Source: Camellia lanceoleosa (Eukaryota; Streptophyta; Magnoliopsida; Ericales; Theaceae). From it: DNA of 64,000 nt. The stretch spans positions 122,827,752-122,891,751 of the forward strand of contig CM045762.1 in assembly GCA_025200525.1 (NCBI GenBank), read 5' to 3'. Positions 1-10,372 of the stretch are shown here, piece by piece (position 1 is the stretch's first letter; every line of letters begins with the position of its first letter). The notes beneath the pieces were generated by a model. That model was not told the origin of the DNA. It ran no database searches and was given only the letters and a program-made list of their open reading frames with translations. A program made the position numbers and the translations under genes.

Positions 1-454
1 CGACGATCAGGTATCGCTTGTTTCCTAGGGCCCTCGGTAATGGTCCTACGATATCAAACCCTCACTGGGCAAACAGCCAAGGACTGGTGATAGAGTTCAA
101 CTCTTCAGCAGACAGATGGTTTAACGGGGAGAATTTCTGGCACCGTTCACACTTTTTTGCATAACACTCGGCGTCCGCTCTCATTGTCGGCCAATAATAT
201 CCTTGCGTTATAGCTCAATGGGCCAAGGAGCGTCTGCCAGAATGGGCACCACAACTACCTTCGTGTATCTCAGTCAGAAGCTCCCAGACTTTGTCCGGGT
301 GCACACATTCCAAATATGTCCCAGAGAGTGACTTTTTATAAAGCCTTCCTTGCAGATCCAAGTAGTATCGTATGGCTTTGTTTCGCAACTTGTGTGCTTC
401 TTTCTTGTCCTCTGGGAGTTGTTCAAAGGATAGGAACGCAACAATGGGATCCAT
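1..454 (-). pseudogene. integrase N-terminal part (Ty3/gypsy Tat), broken
   Basis: Minus-strand translation of 215-454 gives the H2C2 zinc-binding region that opens plant Ty3 integrases: YYLDLQGRLYK followed by a CGAHSGRRSLAH-type stretch. The reading continues in another frame to the window edge, with two cysteines of a CxxC pair and then GFDIVGPLP, the start of the catalytic core. A TGA (62-64) sits where the family has tryptophan, just before GFDIVGPLP. The stop and the frame change make this copy non-functional. The catalytic DDE residues beyond the first lie outside the window. Confidence 0.85.
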
Positions 455-1063
455 CTAACTTGGTGCAGATTCTATAACGTTGATTTGGACTTCCTCCAAA
501 GGGCCAATGCTTGGCTCTGTGATGAATCCTATTTCGATGGTCCGTTTAATCTCTAAGTTGATTGCGGAGGCTAGGTAAGCCAAGGCATCTGCATGGGTGT
601 TCTGATCACGTGTTATCTGGTTCAACTCATGATGGTCAAATTTTGCCAACAGGGAATTGGTCGTTTTCATGTAGGTCGCCATACGGTCGTTTCTTGCCGC
701 GTACTCCCCCTTTAGCTAATTGATCACTAGTTTTGAGTCACAAAACACAAGCAGACGCCGAGCACCCAGGATATGCGCATTCCGTAAACTGGCTAAAAGG
801 GCTTTGTATTCAACTTCGTTATTTGATGCTTCGAAGCCGAGCTTTACGACCTGTTCAATTATTGCACCGTTAGGGGTCATAACTACAACTCCAGCTCCAT
901 TGCCCCGCTGATTGGACGATCCATCACAATATAACTGCCATATGTCCCCAACATAGATCCTCCAGTTCGACTTCGGTCGAATTTCATCTGACTTGAAGTC
1001 GGTGACATCAAACTTGAAGTCGGCAAGGCCCCCAGTGAGTTCGGCAATAAAGTCGGCAAGCAC
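455..1063 (-). pseudogene. additional archaeal-type RNase H of Tat element, broken
   Basis: Two minus-strand frames together cover a second RNase H. Frame 716-1063 has LYCDGSSNQRGNGAGVVV, then NNEVEYKALLASL and a final VFCDSKLV. These carry the D, E and D of the RNase H active site. Frame 455-682 continues with MATYMKTTNSLLAKFDHHEL and RDQNTHADALAYLAS, the normal C-terminal part with the last acidic residue. The domain should hydrolyse RNA of an RNA-DNA hybrid during reverse transcription. A frameshift near 700 separates the halves. Confidence 0.88.
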
Positions 1064-2360
1064 CTGTCCTTTGATTGAGGTTCTGGGTAAAAATTGAATA
1101 TCATGCTGGCCAAGTTCCAGAGCCCATTTTGAAACACGTCCAGATGCTTCCGCACTGCGTAGTACTAATCGGAGGGGATAATCTGTTAGTACCCCAATGC
1201 TATGCCCCTAGAAGTAATGCATGAGCTTCCTTGCCGCCATAACTAGGGCTAGGATGAGCTTTTCCAGCGGAAGGTAGCGTGTTTCGGCGTCAACCATTTC
1301 CTTGCTCACATAATACACTGGCTGCTGTTCCCCCAGCTCTTCCTTTATCAACACGGCGCTGACGGTTCGGTCAGAAACTGCCAGGCACAAAATGAGTGGG
1401 TTGCCAGCAGAAGGTGTTGTTAGGAGTGGTACTGAGCGGAGGTAGGTCTTCAGGCCGTTGAAAGCGGCTTCGCACTCGACAGACCATTCAAAGGCCTTGC
1501 CCTGCTGTAGTGTATGAAAGAATTGTTGGCAGCGATCTGTGTACTGGCTGATAAACCTGTTAAGTGCGGCAGCCATACCCATCAATTTTTGGACCTCCTT
1601 TACTGAACGAGGGGAGCCGAGCTCCAGGATTACTATGATTTGCCTTGGGTTGGCTTCGATTCCTCTGTGGTTGACAATGTAGCCCAAGAACTTGCCAGAG
1701 CTGATACCAAACGCACATTTGGAAGCATTCAACTTCATTCCATATTTGCATAGGATGTCGAATGTCTCTTCCAGATCGGCTATATGATTTTGCTCTTCTT
1801 TGGACTTGACCACCATATCGTCAATGTATACTTCCATAGTTTTGCCGAGTTTCTCCTTGAACATGGTGGTGACCAGTCTTTGGTAGGTTGCCCCTGCATT
1901 CTTCAATCCAAAAGGCATTACCTTATAGCAATAGGTTCCTCTTGGGGTGAGGAATGCAGTTTTCTCTTGGTCCTCCGGATGCATAGCGATTTGATGATAA
2001 CCTCTATAGGCATCAAGGAAGCTCATACACTGATGGTGCGCCGTAGCATCTACGAGCTGGTCTATTCTGGGAAGAGGAAAACAATCCTTTGGGCATGCTT
2101 TGTTTAGGTCCGTGAAGTTGACGCACACTCGCCAAGTCCCATTTTTCTTCTTCACCACCACTGTATTAGAGAGCTATGTAGGGTAGGTCACCTCCCTAAT
2201 TGCTTCGGTGTCAAGCAGCCTGTCAACCTCCTCAACAACAGTGGCAGTGTGCTTTGCGGCTAACCGCCGGTTTTTCTGAATGATCGGCTTGCACTTAGGA
2301 TCGACATTCAAATGGTGCTGTGAAACTGACGGATCTATACCCAGCATTTCATACGGATTC
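1064..2360 (-). pseudogene. reverse transcriptase-RNase H of Tat element, broken
   Basis: The minus-strand frame 1208-2161 is a long uninterrupted RT-RNase H. It contains KKKNGTWRVCVNFTDLNKAC, FLDAYRGYHQI, PFGLKNAGATYQRL and the catalytic YIDD (codons at 1817-1828), followed by the FLGYIVN and GIEANP blocks and the first RNase H. The coding sequence really begins further upstream, near 2360: KCKPIIQKNRR and EVDRLLD are readable at 2170-2300. It is cut by a TAG (2174-2176) where the family has tryptophan. A second stop near 1208 breaks the link to the second RNase H. Confidence 0.93.
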
Positions 2361-2866
2361 CATGCAAAGGCATCGAGGTTGCTGAGCAGGAAAGATATTA
2401 GCTGCTGTCTGTCGGCCTAATTCAAGGAGGCGCCGACCATGAAGAACTTGTCTAGGCTTCTATCGATTTGAACTTGTTCTAAGTCTTCCGTTGCCTTTTC
2501 ATTTGGGAGCCGCCCAACATCGTCGAGGCTTTCTCGATCCAACAACTCAATGGAATTCACCTGTAGTGCCTTTGGCATTTTCTCCGCAAGGAGATAACAT
2601 GCTTGTGCCAATTTCTAGGAGCCACAGATTTGCTCAATACCGCGTTCTGTCGGGAAGCAGAGCAGCTGATGATAGGTGCTGGGCACGGCTCACATAGTAT
2701 GCAACCAGGATCATTCCATGATGAGATTATACGGCGACAGCAGCTTGACGATCAAGAATCCCACATCCACTATTCGGGAACCTGCTCGAACAGGAAGTCA
2801 GATTTTCCCCAACGGGTATTCTAGATTGGCATTGAAGCCGAATAGTGGATAAGGGGCTGGAGAGAG

Positions 2867-3541
2867 ATCCGATTTCAGAGATGCCAAGTTTGGTGAATGT
2901 CTTGTAATACATAATTGATTAAGGCCGAATTGTACATCATTGAGGCCGTTAATTAGAATCTCTTAACTTCACTTGCTGGTCAAACTGTATAATTTATGTG
3001 TGTTGAATGTCAATCAGGTTGTACATCGTCGGAGCATAAAATGGGCAAAAAGACCAAATTTGGACAGAGTTGACTTTTTCTGGAAAAGTCAAACTGATGT
3101 TTTAAACCTGTTTGGAAGTGAGTAGAAGTATAAAAGGAAAAGCAAAAGGCTTTTTTAAGGTTCTGAAGTTGTTTGACCAAAAGAGAGGCTAGGGTTTGGA
3201 GAAGGAGAGTCTACCAAAGCTTGAAGGACACTCCCATGGTGGTTCCTTCTCCATCTTTCTCCTTCCACTCCTCCATGAGTGGCTAGTCGTCTTTTCTAGG
3301 GTTTTGATGAAACCCTAGCCATGTAACTATTTTGTTTTCCTTTTGATTCTCAATTATGTAAAGGTTTGAACCATTGTATGGTGTTTTAGAAATTCTTTAT
3401 ATATAATTTTCATTATCTTTTCAGATATTTGACTTTCTATGATTGTTGAATGTTATCCATACATGAGTTTTCTATTCTTTCACATTCAAGGTATCCGATT
3501 TCAGAGAAGCCAAGTTTGGTGAATGTCTTGTAATACATAAT
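2867..3541. repeat. 577-bp insertion flanked by a 49-bp direct repeat
   Basis: Positions 2867-2915 and 3493-3541 are the same 49 bases with one mismatch (atg versus aag near the middle). They encode the same protease residues (MYYKTFTKLG) on the minus strand, so only one copy belonged to the element. The 577 bases between them do not read as gypsy sequence. They hold a TATA-like tataaaagg near 3130 and paired tagggttt/aaaccctag motifs near 3300, like a plant promoter and leader. A 49-bp target duplication is too long for any common transposon class. Staggered-break repair with filler DNA is a plausible origin. Confidence 0.75.
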
Positions 3542-4228
3542 CTCTGATGTACTCCCCAGATCAATGAGTACGCGCTTAACTGTAAATCGGTTTACACGTA
3601 ACTCGATTATTAAGGGATCAATGTGGGGCAGTGTTACTCTGGCCAAATCCGAATCATCGAAAGTGATAACCTCGGCTTCAAGGGGCCGTTTAGCCGGAGT
3701 GAGTTGCTCGTGATGGTTATACTTCGACTGAATCGCGTGTACCGCCGATGACATCGGCAGGCTGTATATTATGTGGATCACGTGGAGAGAATGTAAATCT
3801 TGTGTCAAGGCTATTGCTTTAGTTGGGTTGCCTTTTTGGACGTACTGTTGTAGCCGGCCATCTTGTACCAATTTACCGTCGTACAAGGTGAATGACGGTG
3901 CTTTGAATTTCTTGGGTAGCACTGCCTTTGAAATTCGTCGTACAGAAGGATCGTGTTGATTGTCATCCGAGCTGTTTCTTCTTCACTTGCGCCTTGTACG
4001 GGGACTCTCTTCAGAAGAACTGGAAATTTCAGATCGTCCCTTCTTCTTGGGCTCCGAGGATAATGAGTCAGAGTTGCTATTAGTATCTTGTTGTCGGGCT
4101 CGAGATTGTCGACCACCTGCCTTCGGAGATCGTTCCGGATTTAGGTGCACATCTTGCTTGGACTTTGCCATTTCCAAGGCCAAATCTTTACGAAGACATT
4201 CATTTTCAGCGATCATGTTCTCCAACCT

Positions 4229-4288
4229 CTGTTCATTTTGCTTTGCTTGTTTTATGATCTGTTCATTTTGCTTTGCTTGTTTTATGAT
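4229..4288 (-). repeat. perfect 30-bp tandem duplication in gag coding sequence
   Basis: Two identical 30-bp units (4229-4258, 4259-4288) encode the decapeptide IIKQAKQNEQ twice, in frame, within the charged N-terminal gag region. The length is a multiple of three, so the duplication keeps the reading frame. Confidence 0.9.
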
Positions 4289-4463
4289 CGCCTGCTTTGT
4301 CTCGTGCTCCGAAGTCGAGGGTGAGGTGAAATTCAAGGCACATCCTGCGGGCGATAGTCTCTGTTCCAAGCAAGTATGTTGGAGCGGTTTCATCTTGAGG
4401 TATGGGGTCGATTGTGACTGTCGGAGGATCTTCCGTCACGCTCGCCATGGATGTGCTTGAGTA

Positions 4464-4482
4464 TTCCCATAGACGGCGCCAA
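4464..4482 (-). promoter_or_regulatory. primer-binding site of gypsy element
   Basis: Directly inside the LTR edge, the minus strand reads TTGGCGCCGTCTATGGGAA. TGGCGCCGTC-type sites after the LTR are common in plant Ty3 elements and pair with a host tRNA 3' end, probably an arginine tRNA; that identity is from memory of the family. Confidence 0.7.
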
Positions 4483-4483
4483 T

Positions 4484-4917
4484 TGTGGAGAAGTGGTTTG
4501 GAAATACTTTTCTAATCCTGGGGAATGCTCATGATCCTCTTCTGATCACCTGAAAAGGAATAAATACTCCAGTCGGGGGTGTCGAAATTAGCACTCCGAC
4601 GGACAAGTCAGTATCCACACTCCAGAATGCTTGTATTCTAAGTTAAGTACCACAATTCTCACATACCTCCTTCTGGCTGATGTTTCTTCTATTTTATATC
4701 TTTTCTTCTTTGGGCCTCGGGATTAGATCCATTTCCCACCTTATATTAGGCACATTTCATAATTCACCGATCTTCACTCGGCCCCTTGCTTAGTTGGTTA
4801 TTTGGCCGAATAGGGTTGGATTTGAGCTTTTGAGCCAATTGTCGAGTGTTTCGAATCTCGACTCTCCCAGATTCGACTATCTAGAATCTCTACGACTCCC
4901 AATAATCGGCCCCCACA
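4484..4917 (-). repeat. 5' LTR of the Tat element
   Basis: A 434-bp segment starts TGTGGAG and ends CCCCACA on the plus strand, giving the short TGTGG/CCACA inverted termini of an LTR. It abuts the primer-binding site. A TATA-like tattttatatc lies near 4690. The partner LTR is outside the window, so its age cannot be judged. Confidence 0.8.
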
Positions 4918-5239
4918 GCAGTACTATTCTATGCATAATCAATGAATATACAATCCATGGTTTTTAGACCTATCCTAAACCGCTTAGGTGTAGGTACTGA
5001 CACTTTTGTAAGACACTCCCACATTCGTAGAAAATTATAAAAAGGGATTTCCATAATTCATACAGAGTCTTGTCCACTTTTTTCTGAGGTATTCTATTAA
5101 GAATATAATTCGTAGAGAACCCAGAACTTATTAACATTGCATTCATCATTTCCTTCAACGTCCTATTTTCTTCGCTCAACAACACCATTTGAAATTGGTT
5201 CAGAGTCAGCTCTTTTCTTGAAGTCATCTTCAAGACCAC

Positions 5240-7053
5240 TGTAACGCCCTCAAAAACAAACCCATTAAATATAAAATAAGGCATGCAATATTAAAAGAAA
5301 AACATTATATTATTTAAATCATCAGAGTATTACGGAATAAAACATCAAAATAAATGCCCTACGGGCTTACATCTTGCCAAGCCAACACTTGGACACAACT
5401 TCATGAGTTCTAACTCAAAACAGATAAAACCCTGGGCTTGAATGTTTACATAATTCAACTAAAACAAGTAAAACAAGTCTTCGAGTCCAAATCCTCACAA
5501 GCTAAGTCCTTGGAGGTAGTGAACCACCTGAACCTGAAAATGAAGTTCCCATATAGGGTGAGCCACAGCCCAGTAGAAAAATACTAAACCAAGCATAAGA
5601 ATTAACTAAAGCATTAGCATTCGATACATGGTTAACACAAGATAATCAATTTCCAATTTCATGACACGAATGTCTACATTGTCTATGACACCTATCACTT
5701 CCCAATATTTATTTAACTTTCCAATTATATCATTATGGCTCAGAACCTAGCCAACTATAATAGTGATCCAGATATCACAAAAATAAATGAGACTAAAGCA
5801 ACTGATACACACTATAATGATGTATCATATCAACAACAAATAGCAATACTGCTATTATCAATAAGCACACATATGAGTGATGCTACTGGAGTCCATCCCC
5901 TATCTCCTCCCAACAAATCCGGTTTAGAGGTACATCCCCTATCTTCCCCTAAACCGTGGAGTTCATCCCCTATCTCCTCCAAACAACATGCATATGCAAT
6001 GAAACACACAATTGCCATATACAACACATAATCAATACAAGTAATGTTCTGTATTAATTCAACAGTCAACATAAGTGACTTAATTCCAGTTATACCTAAG
6101 CCACATGCAAGGTCTACAACAATCACGACTATCCTCCACCGATAGCCCAAAACAATTATTTCTAAACAAGAAATAAATACAACAATGAATGTAAAATCAC
6201 ATTCTCATAGGTAAGTATTTAAACTCCCCAACTATATCATTACTCTCACAATTTCCCCAACTTCATGAATTAAACCCAATTCCACATTTTTCCTTTGAAT
6301 TAATTATACAAATTAATCTAAGCCAAAACCCTAAGGTTTCTCCCAAAATTACCAAACTACCCCACATACCAAAATACCAACATTTAGGATTAAAGCGTAT
6401 AAATGGAGTAGGAAATCCCTACCTCGAAGCAAAGAATCCAAAAGAAGAAGAAGACGAAGATGATAGCCCAAATTCCAAAGTGCTCCAAATTCAAGTTTGT
6501 TCAGATTAAATGAAAGCCCTCACTCTCCTCTATCTTTTTAATGAAGAAACTAGGGTAGAAATACACTATAGATGGATCAATCCTAAGAGAGAAGATGAGT
6601 TGGGAGAGAGAGAACTCAAAATCTAGGGTTTGGAATCTGAAAAGAGGATGAAAAACTGCTTTAAAACGTCAAAACACGATTTTATACCCAGACGCCCGCC
6701 GGCGGACAAACCCGCCGGCGGACACTCCTGAACTCGCTCGGCGCCCAACTCCGCCGGCGTACAACCTCGCAAGAAATCTTTGGATGGGTGTTTTTCCGCC
6801 GGCGCCAAAACCTTCGGCGGACAAGGAACAACAAGTCCTTTCGGCGTTAAACTCCACTCGGCGGACAAGCCAAAAACTGAACATCAACACTTGGTTTCTA
6901 AACTGAACCAACCTGCAATCAACCTGCCCAAAACATCCTATAACTCAAGAATAAGGAATTAAAGGACAACAACAAATAATAATAAGACAATAGAATCTAC
7001 GGAACATAAGTCCGAATACAATAATCAACAGGGAGAAGACCGGGGTCGCTATA
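5240..7053. mobile_element. TRTAACG-family element, copy 1 (1,814 bp)
   Basis: The element starts TGTAACGCCCTC and ends GGTCGCTATA. The flanks are accac (5235-5239) and accac (7054-7058), a 5-bp target duplication. The host copia reading frame continues across the empty site, which proves the boundaries. The inner part matches copies 2 and 3: a block near 5350-5560 (gccctacgggc, the cttggaggtagtgaaccacc region), a small GGAG-rich minisatellite (5888-5985), a leader and a CpG-rich palindrome array near the right end. There is no convincing ORF. A 5-bp duplication fits a solo LTR (1.8 kb) better than known DNA transposons, but the termini are TG..TA, not TG..CA. The class is unresolved. Confidence 0.85.
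6689..6866 (-). repeat. CpG palindrome array, CGCCGGCG type
   Basis: In otherwise AT-rich DNA, at least four close versions of CGCCGGCGGAC recur here, plus decayed forms (TTCGGCGGAC, CTCGGCGGAC). Read on the minus strand, the array lies immediately upstream of GGGTATAAAAT (6680-6690) and an AAACCCTAG-containing leader. That places it as an upstream promoter element; this role is inferred. Confidence 0.75.
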
Positions 7054-8292
7054 ACCACCTTGCCTTTACCTTTAACAGTTAAGGTCACAGAATTCCCATA
7101 AACAACTTCTCACCATTTGAAATTGGTTCGAAAGTCATAAACATTTTCTTTTCAACACAGATGTGGCGAGTGGCCCCAGTGTCTATCCACCATTCCTTTG
7201 GATTGGATCCCACCATGTTCACCTTTGAGACAATAGCAGACAAATGCATGTCATCTACATCTTGAGACAAATCCTCAATTTCATCCATGTGGGCATGATT
7301 TTTATTTTGTGGAGGGTTCTTCTTGTGAGGTTTCTTCTTCTTGTGGCAATCAATCGTCCGATGCCCATCACTTCCACAGTTGAAGCACTTTCCATTGAAC
7401 CTAAAAGTAGGATCCTAGGCCTTGTAAACCGGCATTTTGGAGATGTCACCTCTAGCCCCCAGTTTCGAGTTTTTCTTGTCGGTGGTTTCTCCTTCATCCC
7501 CGAGGATTGGCCATGCTCAACCATGTTTGCTTTCACAATGAAGGTACTTCCTCATTTCTTCCTGTTATCTTCCTCAATGCATAGCCTGACAATGAGCTCT
7601 TCGAATGTCATCTCCTTTCGTTTGTGCTTCAAGTAGTTTTTGAAGTCTTTCTAGCCATTAGGTAGCTTCTCAATCAAAGCAACTGCCTAGAATGATTCAC
7701 TTAGTAACATTCCCTCTGCATAACTCTCATGTAGAATCACTTGAAAATCTTAGACTTAGCTATTGATGGTTTTAGAGTCCACCATCTTGAAGTCTAGAAA
7801 TCGACCAACGACAAATTTCTTTGCCCCAACATCCTCGATCTTGTACTTCTTGTCCAAAGCATCCCACAGCTCCTTTGCCGACTTCTTGGCATAAAACACG
7901 TTGAACAGTGTGTCTGCCAAGCCGTTCAAAATATAGTTCTGGCAAAGGAAGTCCAACTGCTTCCGAGCATCTAGAGCCACGAGTTTTTGTTTGTCTTGTT
8001 CATTCTCTTCCCAGGTTGGTGGATCTCCACTCAAAAACCTTATAAGGCTAAGAGTAGTCAAGTAGAATATACTTTTTTGTTGCCACCTCTTGAAATTCAT
8101 TCTAGTAAACTTCTTCGGGCACTCATGATGGTTGAGCGGTCCTCCTAGAAAAGCAAGAGTAGCAACATGATTGACTAAAGAGGTCACAACAACAGGGTTG
8201 ACCATAGTGGTCACAGTAGGGGTTGGCAAGTCAGTTGACCTGGGGTTCTGATCCTCATCAACATTCGTAACAGCAGCTGCTATAGTTGCCAT

Positions 8293-9578
8293 TTCTAAAA
8301 AATATAACAGAATTTAACTATTATGTATTTCCAGAAACTACACTTAACGCTAGAAAATCCCAAAGTTGAAAATTTAAGTCAAACTAGTTTCACCACTTAC
8401 TATAGAATCGAACATGGTTAGGAAAGTTTTCAGGAAGATTGGAGCAGTCACACCGGTCCTACTTTAGACCTAGTTAACCTTAGACAAAACTTTCAAAAGC
8501 ATGTTGACTCCTAATCCATGAGAAACAAATTTAGAATTAAGTTTTTCAGGGGATAAACTAAGTTAAAACAAATCAAGTTTCAAAACTTTACAAGCAATTA
8601 AAAAATTGCTAATCAAAGTACAAGCGATTAAAAATTGCTACAACAATTTACAAGCAAATAAAATGCTTTTAACATTACAAGCAAACACACTTGCTTCAAA
8701 AATTAGGTAATTAACCACTACTAAAATGCAAGCAACAAATTGCTTCAAATATGAAGAAAAGTAACGAATCCAAATTTGGATTCTTTTGATCCAAAAATTC
8801 CTTTCCAGGTATTTCTGTTCAATAAAAAGATTACTAGTCCAAATTTTTGGTTTTACAGTTTCAAATTCTATTCATTTGGTTTTGTATTTTTTTTTTTCAT
8901 TCTCTTTTGCATGGTGTTCTTGTAAAGAAAGTTTGCAGAAAGATACAACAAAATGCAAAACAAATAATTTAAAGAAATTGTAAATTCAATAAATTATTTT
9001 AAAACTTCTAAAAATCTATTTAATAGCAAAATTAAGTAAAGAATTGAAATGCTAGGCAAGTTACAGAAAAAAATAAAATAAAACTTATAACTCCAAAAAT
9101 TAAATTAAAATTATTTGGCAAGAGTTATATGCATTATTGCACAATAAACATGTAAATAATTTTAGCAATTAACATGTAAATAATTCTAGAAATAAAATCA
9201 TGCAAATAATTTTAGGAATATTAGATAGAAATTAGCATGCAAACAATTCTAGAAACTAATAAGCATGTAACATAAACTAAAATCTAGAAAATTTAGAACA
9301 TGCAAATTATCTTACAAATTTAGGATCTAATGCACATGTGAGTTAAATTAGGATCTAGAAAATAATGAACATATATATTATATTAGAAAAATAGAGAGTA
9401 ATTAGCATGTCAATTTTAACTAAAAACTAGAGAGCATGCAAATTATATTATGAAACTAAAAAATAAATAAACATGCCAATCATGATAGGAAATTAAAAAT
9501 CATGCCTATAAAATATAATTATTCTAGAATCAAACCTCATACAAATCTGCATATATTTATAAATTCAAATTATTAATC
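8293..9578 (-). other. AT-rich leader/flank of the copia element, no gene seen
   Basis: No reading frame of note. The stretch has degenerate short repeats: a caag(c)aa-ttaaaa-ttgc motif at 8580-8730, and CATGCAAAT/AATTCTAGAAA motifs repeated from 9120 to 9540. It lies 5' of the copia gag start, so it may be the element's long leader. No LTR boundary or tRNA-Met primer site could be found. Confidence 0.5.
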
Positions 9579-9590
9579 CTACCTAGCATG

Positions 9591-9900
9591 TATTTTTTTT
9601 TTTTGAACAAGAAAAAAAAAGATACTTTGAGGTGTCATCATTGCATTCGTAGGCCTAGGTCCTTGGATAGTTGGTTGCCAATCTGATTTAATTCAACCCA
9701 AAGGAAGGGACCCACTACCGAGGCACCAGCGAAGCTCAACCATACGTCACAGATGAGCTCAGGATTCAATCGAAGCACAGAACGAGATCACCAAAGCGAG
9801 CCACTGGACTTACCCAACATTTTACTCTCCCCAAGAATCGAACCTGGGGTCATGCATGTGGAGAAGAATGCCTTCTCCACTTGACCACCACACTCGATGA
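9591..9900 (-). mobile_element. SINE (tRNA-derived), about 310 bp
   Basis: On the minus strand the head has a pol III A box TGGTCAAGTGG (9877-9887) and a B box GGTTCGATTC (9835-9844), and the tail end (9591-9620) is A-rich. The flanking sequence ctacctagcatg occurs at 9579-9590 and 9901-9912, a 12-bp target duplication made by target-primed reverse transcription. The element depends on a LINE for mobility. It is not a tRNA gene: no cloverleaf can be drawn beyond the two boxes. Confidence 0.85.
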
Positions 9901-9912
9901 CTACCTAGCATG

Positions 9913-10372
9913 CATTTGGAGTCAGTACTTGTACAACTCCCAATCAAATCATAAAGTTCTGTTTCCGAATTTTGTATTAAATTAAGACTAACAGTAGCAA
10001 AGAACTAACATGAAATCTTAAGGAAAAATATATATGTTTAATTAAAGAAATTATGAATTTTGGGTGGAAAACAGTGGCCTTATTATATATATTAAACTAT
10101 TGGGCTGAGTAAAAAATTCGTGAAATTCGTAATTCGATCTAGTCCAGTCCAATTTGATAGGTTTGGATTGGTTTTTTGAATCCGTGGTTCGGTTCCAGAT
10201 TGAAGAATTAAAAATCCGTAGTCCACGGATTGGTTCCGGATTGAACCCCACGATTTCGGATTGGAACCAATCCGGACCGTATACAAATAGTCTATATTTT
10301 TATTATACATCCTCCCCCATAGTATCTTCTTTTATTCTATATAAAATCTAAACTCAAACATAAAATCGTATA
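9913..10372. other. AT-rich segment with ggattggttcc motifs, no gene
   Basis: From about 10130 to 10280 the sequence repeats versions of ggattggttccggattgaac on both strands. Similar motifs return at 14960-15110, on the other side of CACTA-1, so the two stretches may be one older element split by it. No terminal repeats were identified. Confidence 0.45.

Larger units (their letters stand above)
2361..4448 (-). pseudogene. gag and protease remnant of Tat element
   Basis: Translation on the minus strand starts at ATG 4446-4448 (MASVTEDPPTV), a few bases inside the primer-binding site. A charged, glutamine- and lysine-rich coiled-coil-like stretch follows in a shifted frame (3983-4393). The frame then changes again and PKKFKAPSFTLYDGKL appears, the start of the conserved gag core. 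The core is almost absent: the text jumps within about 10 residues to the gag C-terminal region, so most of gag has been deleted. The protease region follows (VKRVLIDLGSTSEIMYYKTF near 3520-3580), where the usual DxGSS motif reads DLGST. A 577-bp insertion with a 49-bp flanking repeat interrupts the sequence at 2867-3541. Confidence 0.8.
1..4917 (-). mobile_element. Ty3/gypsy retrotransposon, Tat lineage, degenerate, 5' part
   Basis: Read on the minus strand, the order is LTR (4484-4917), primer-binding site, gag remnant, aspartic protease, reverse transcriptase with RNase H, a second RNase H and the start of integrase, which runs off the left edge. A second, archaeal-type RNase H between RT-RNase H and integrase is the known hallmark of Tat-lineage elements. 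No frame is intact: there are frameshifts, nonsense codons, an internal gag deletion and a 577-bp insertion. The 3' LTR and one target-site copy lie outside the window. The five bases after the LTR (gcagt) should recur beyond the missing 3' LTR. Confidence 0.9.
4918..8292 (-). pseudogene. Ty1/copia gag-pol remnant, interrupted by copy 1 of TRTAACG
   Basis: Read on the minus strand from ATG 8290-8292, the product starts MATIAAAVTN and shows the copia gag core (FKRWQQKSIFYLTTL, LDFLCQNYILNGLAD, AKELWDALDKKY). A CCHC zinc knuckle follows (CFNCGSDGHRTIDC, near 7344-7390), then the protease WWIDTGATRHIC (7085-7288). The sequence is cut at GKVVLKM by the 1.8-kb insertion and resumes exactly after it (5237 downward). 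It then jumps from protease to the C-terminal half of integrase (ENRTLKEMMNAML, NYILNRIPQKK), so most of the integrase core is deleted. RT is missing; the gypsy LTR follows. Several stops and frameshifts lie in gag (7630-7760). Confidence 0.88.

Noticed and set aside
5735..6150. Frames of about 100 codons in TRTAACG copy 1 (and 31343-31727 in copy 2)
   Set aside because: They span the minisatellite, are not conserved in length between copies, and have no domain.
9835..9887. tRNA gene
   Set aside because: A and B boxes are present, but no acceptor or anticodon stems form, and the sequence has a SINE tail and 12-bp target duplication.
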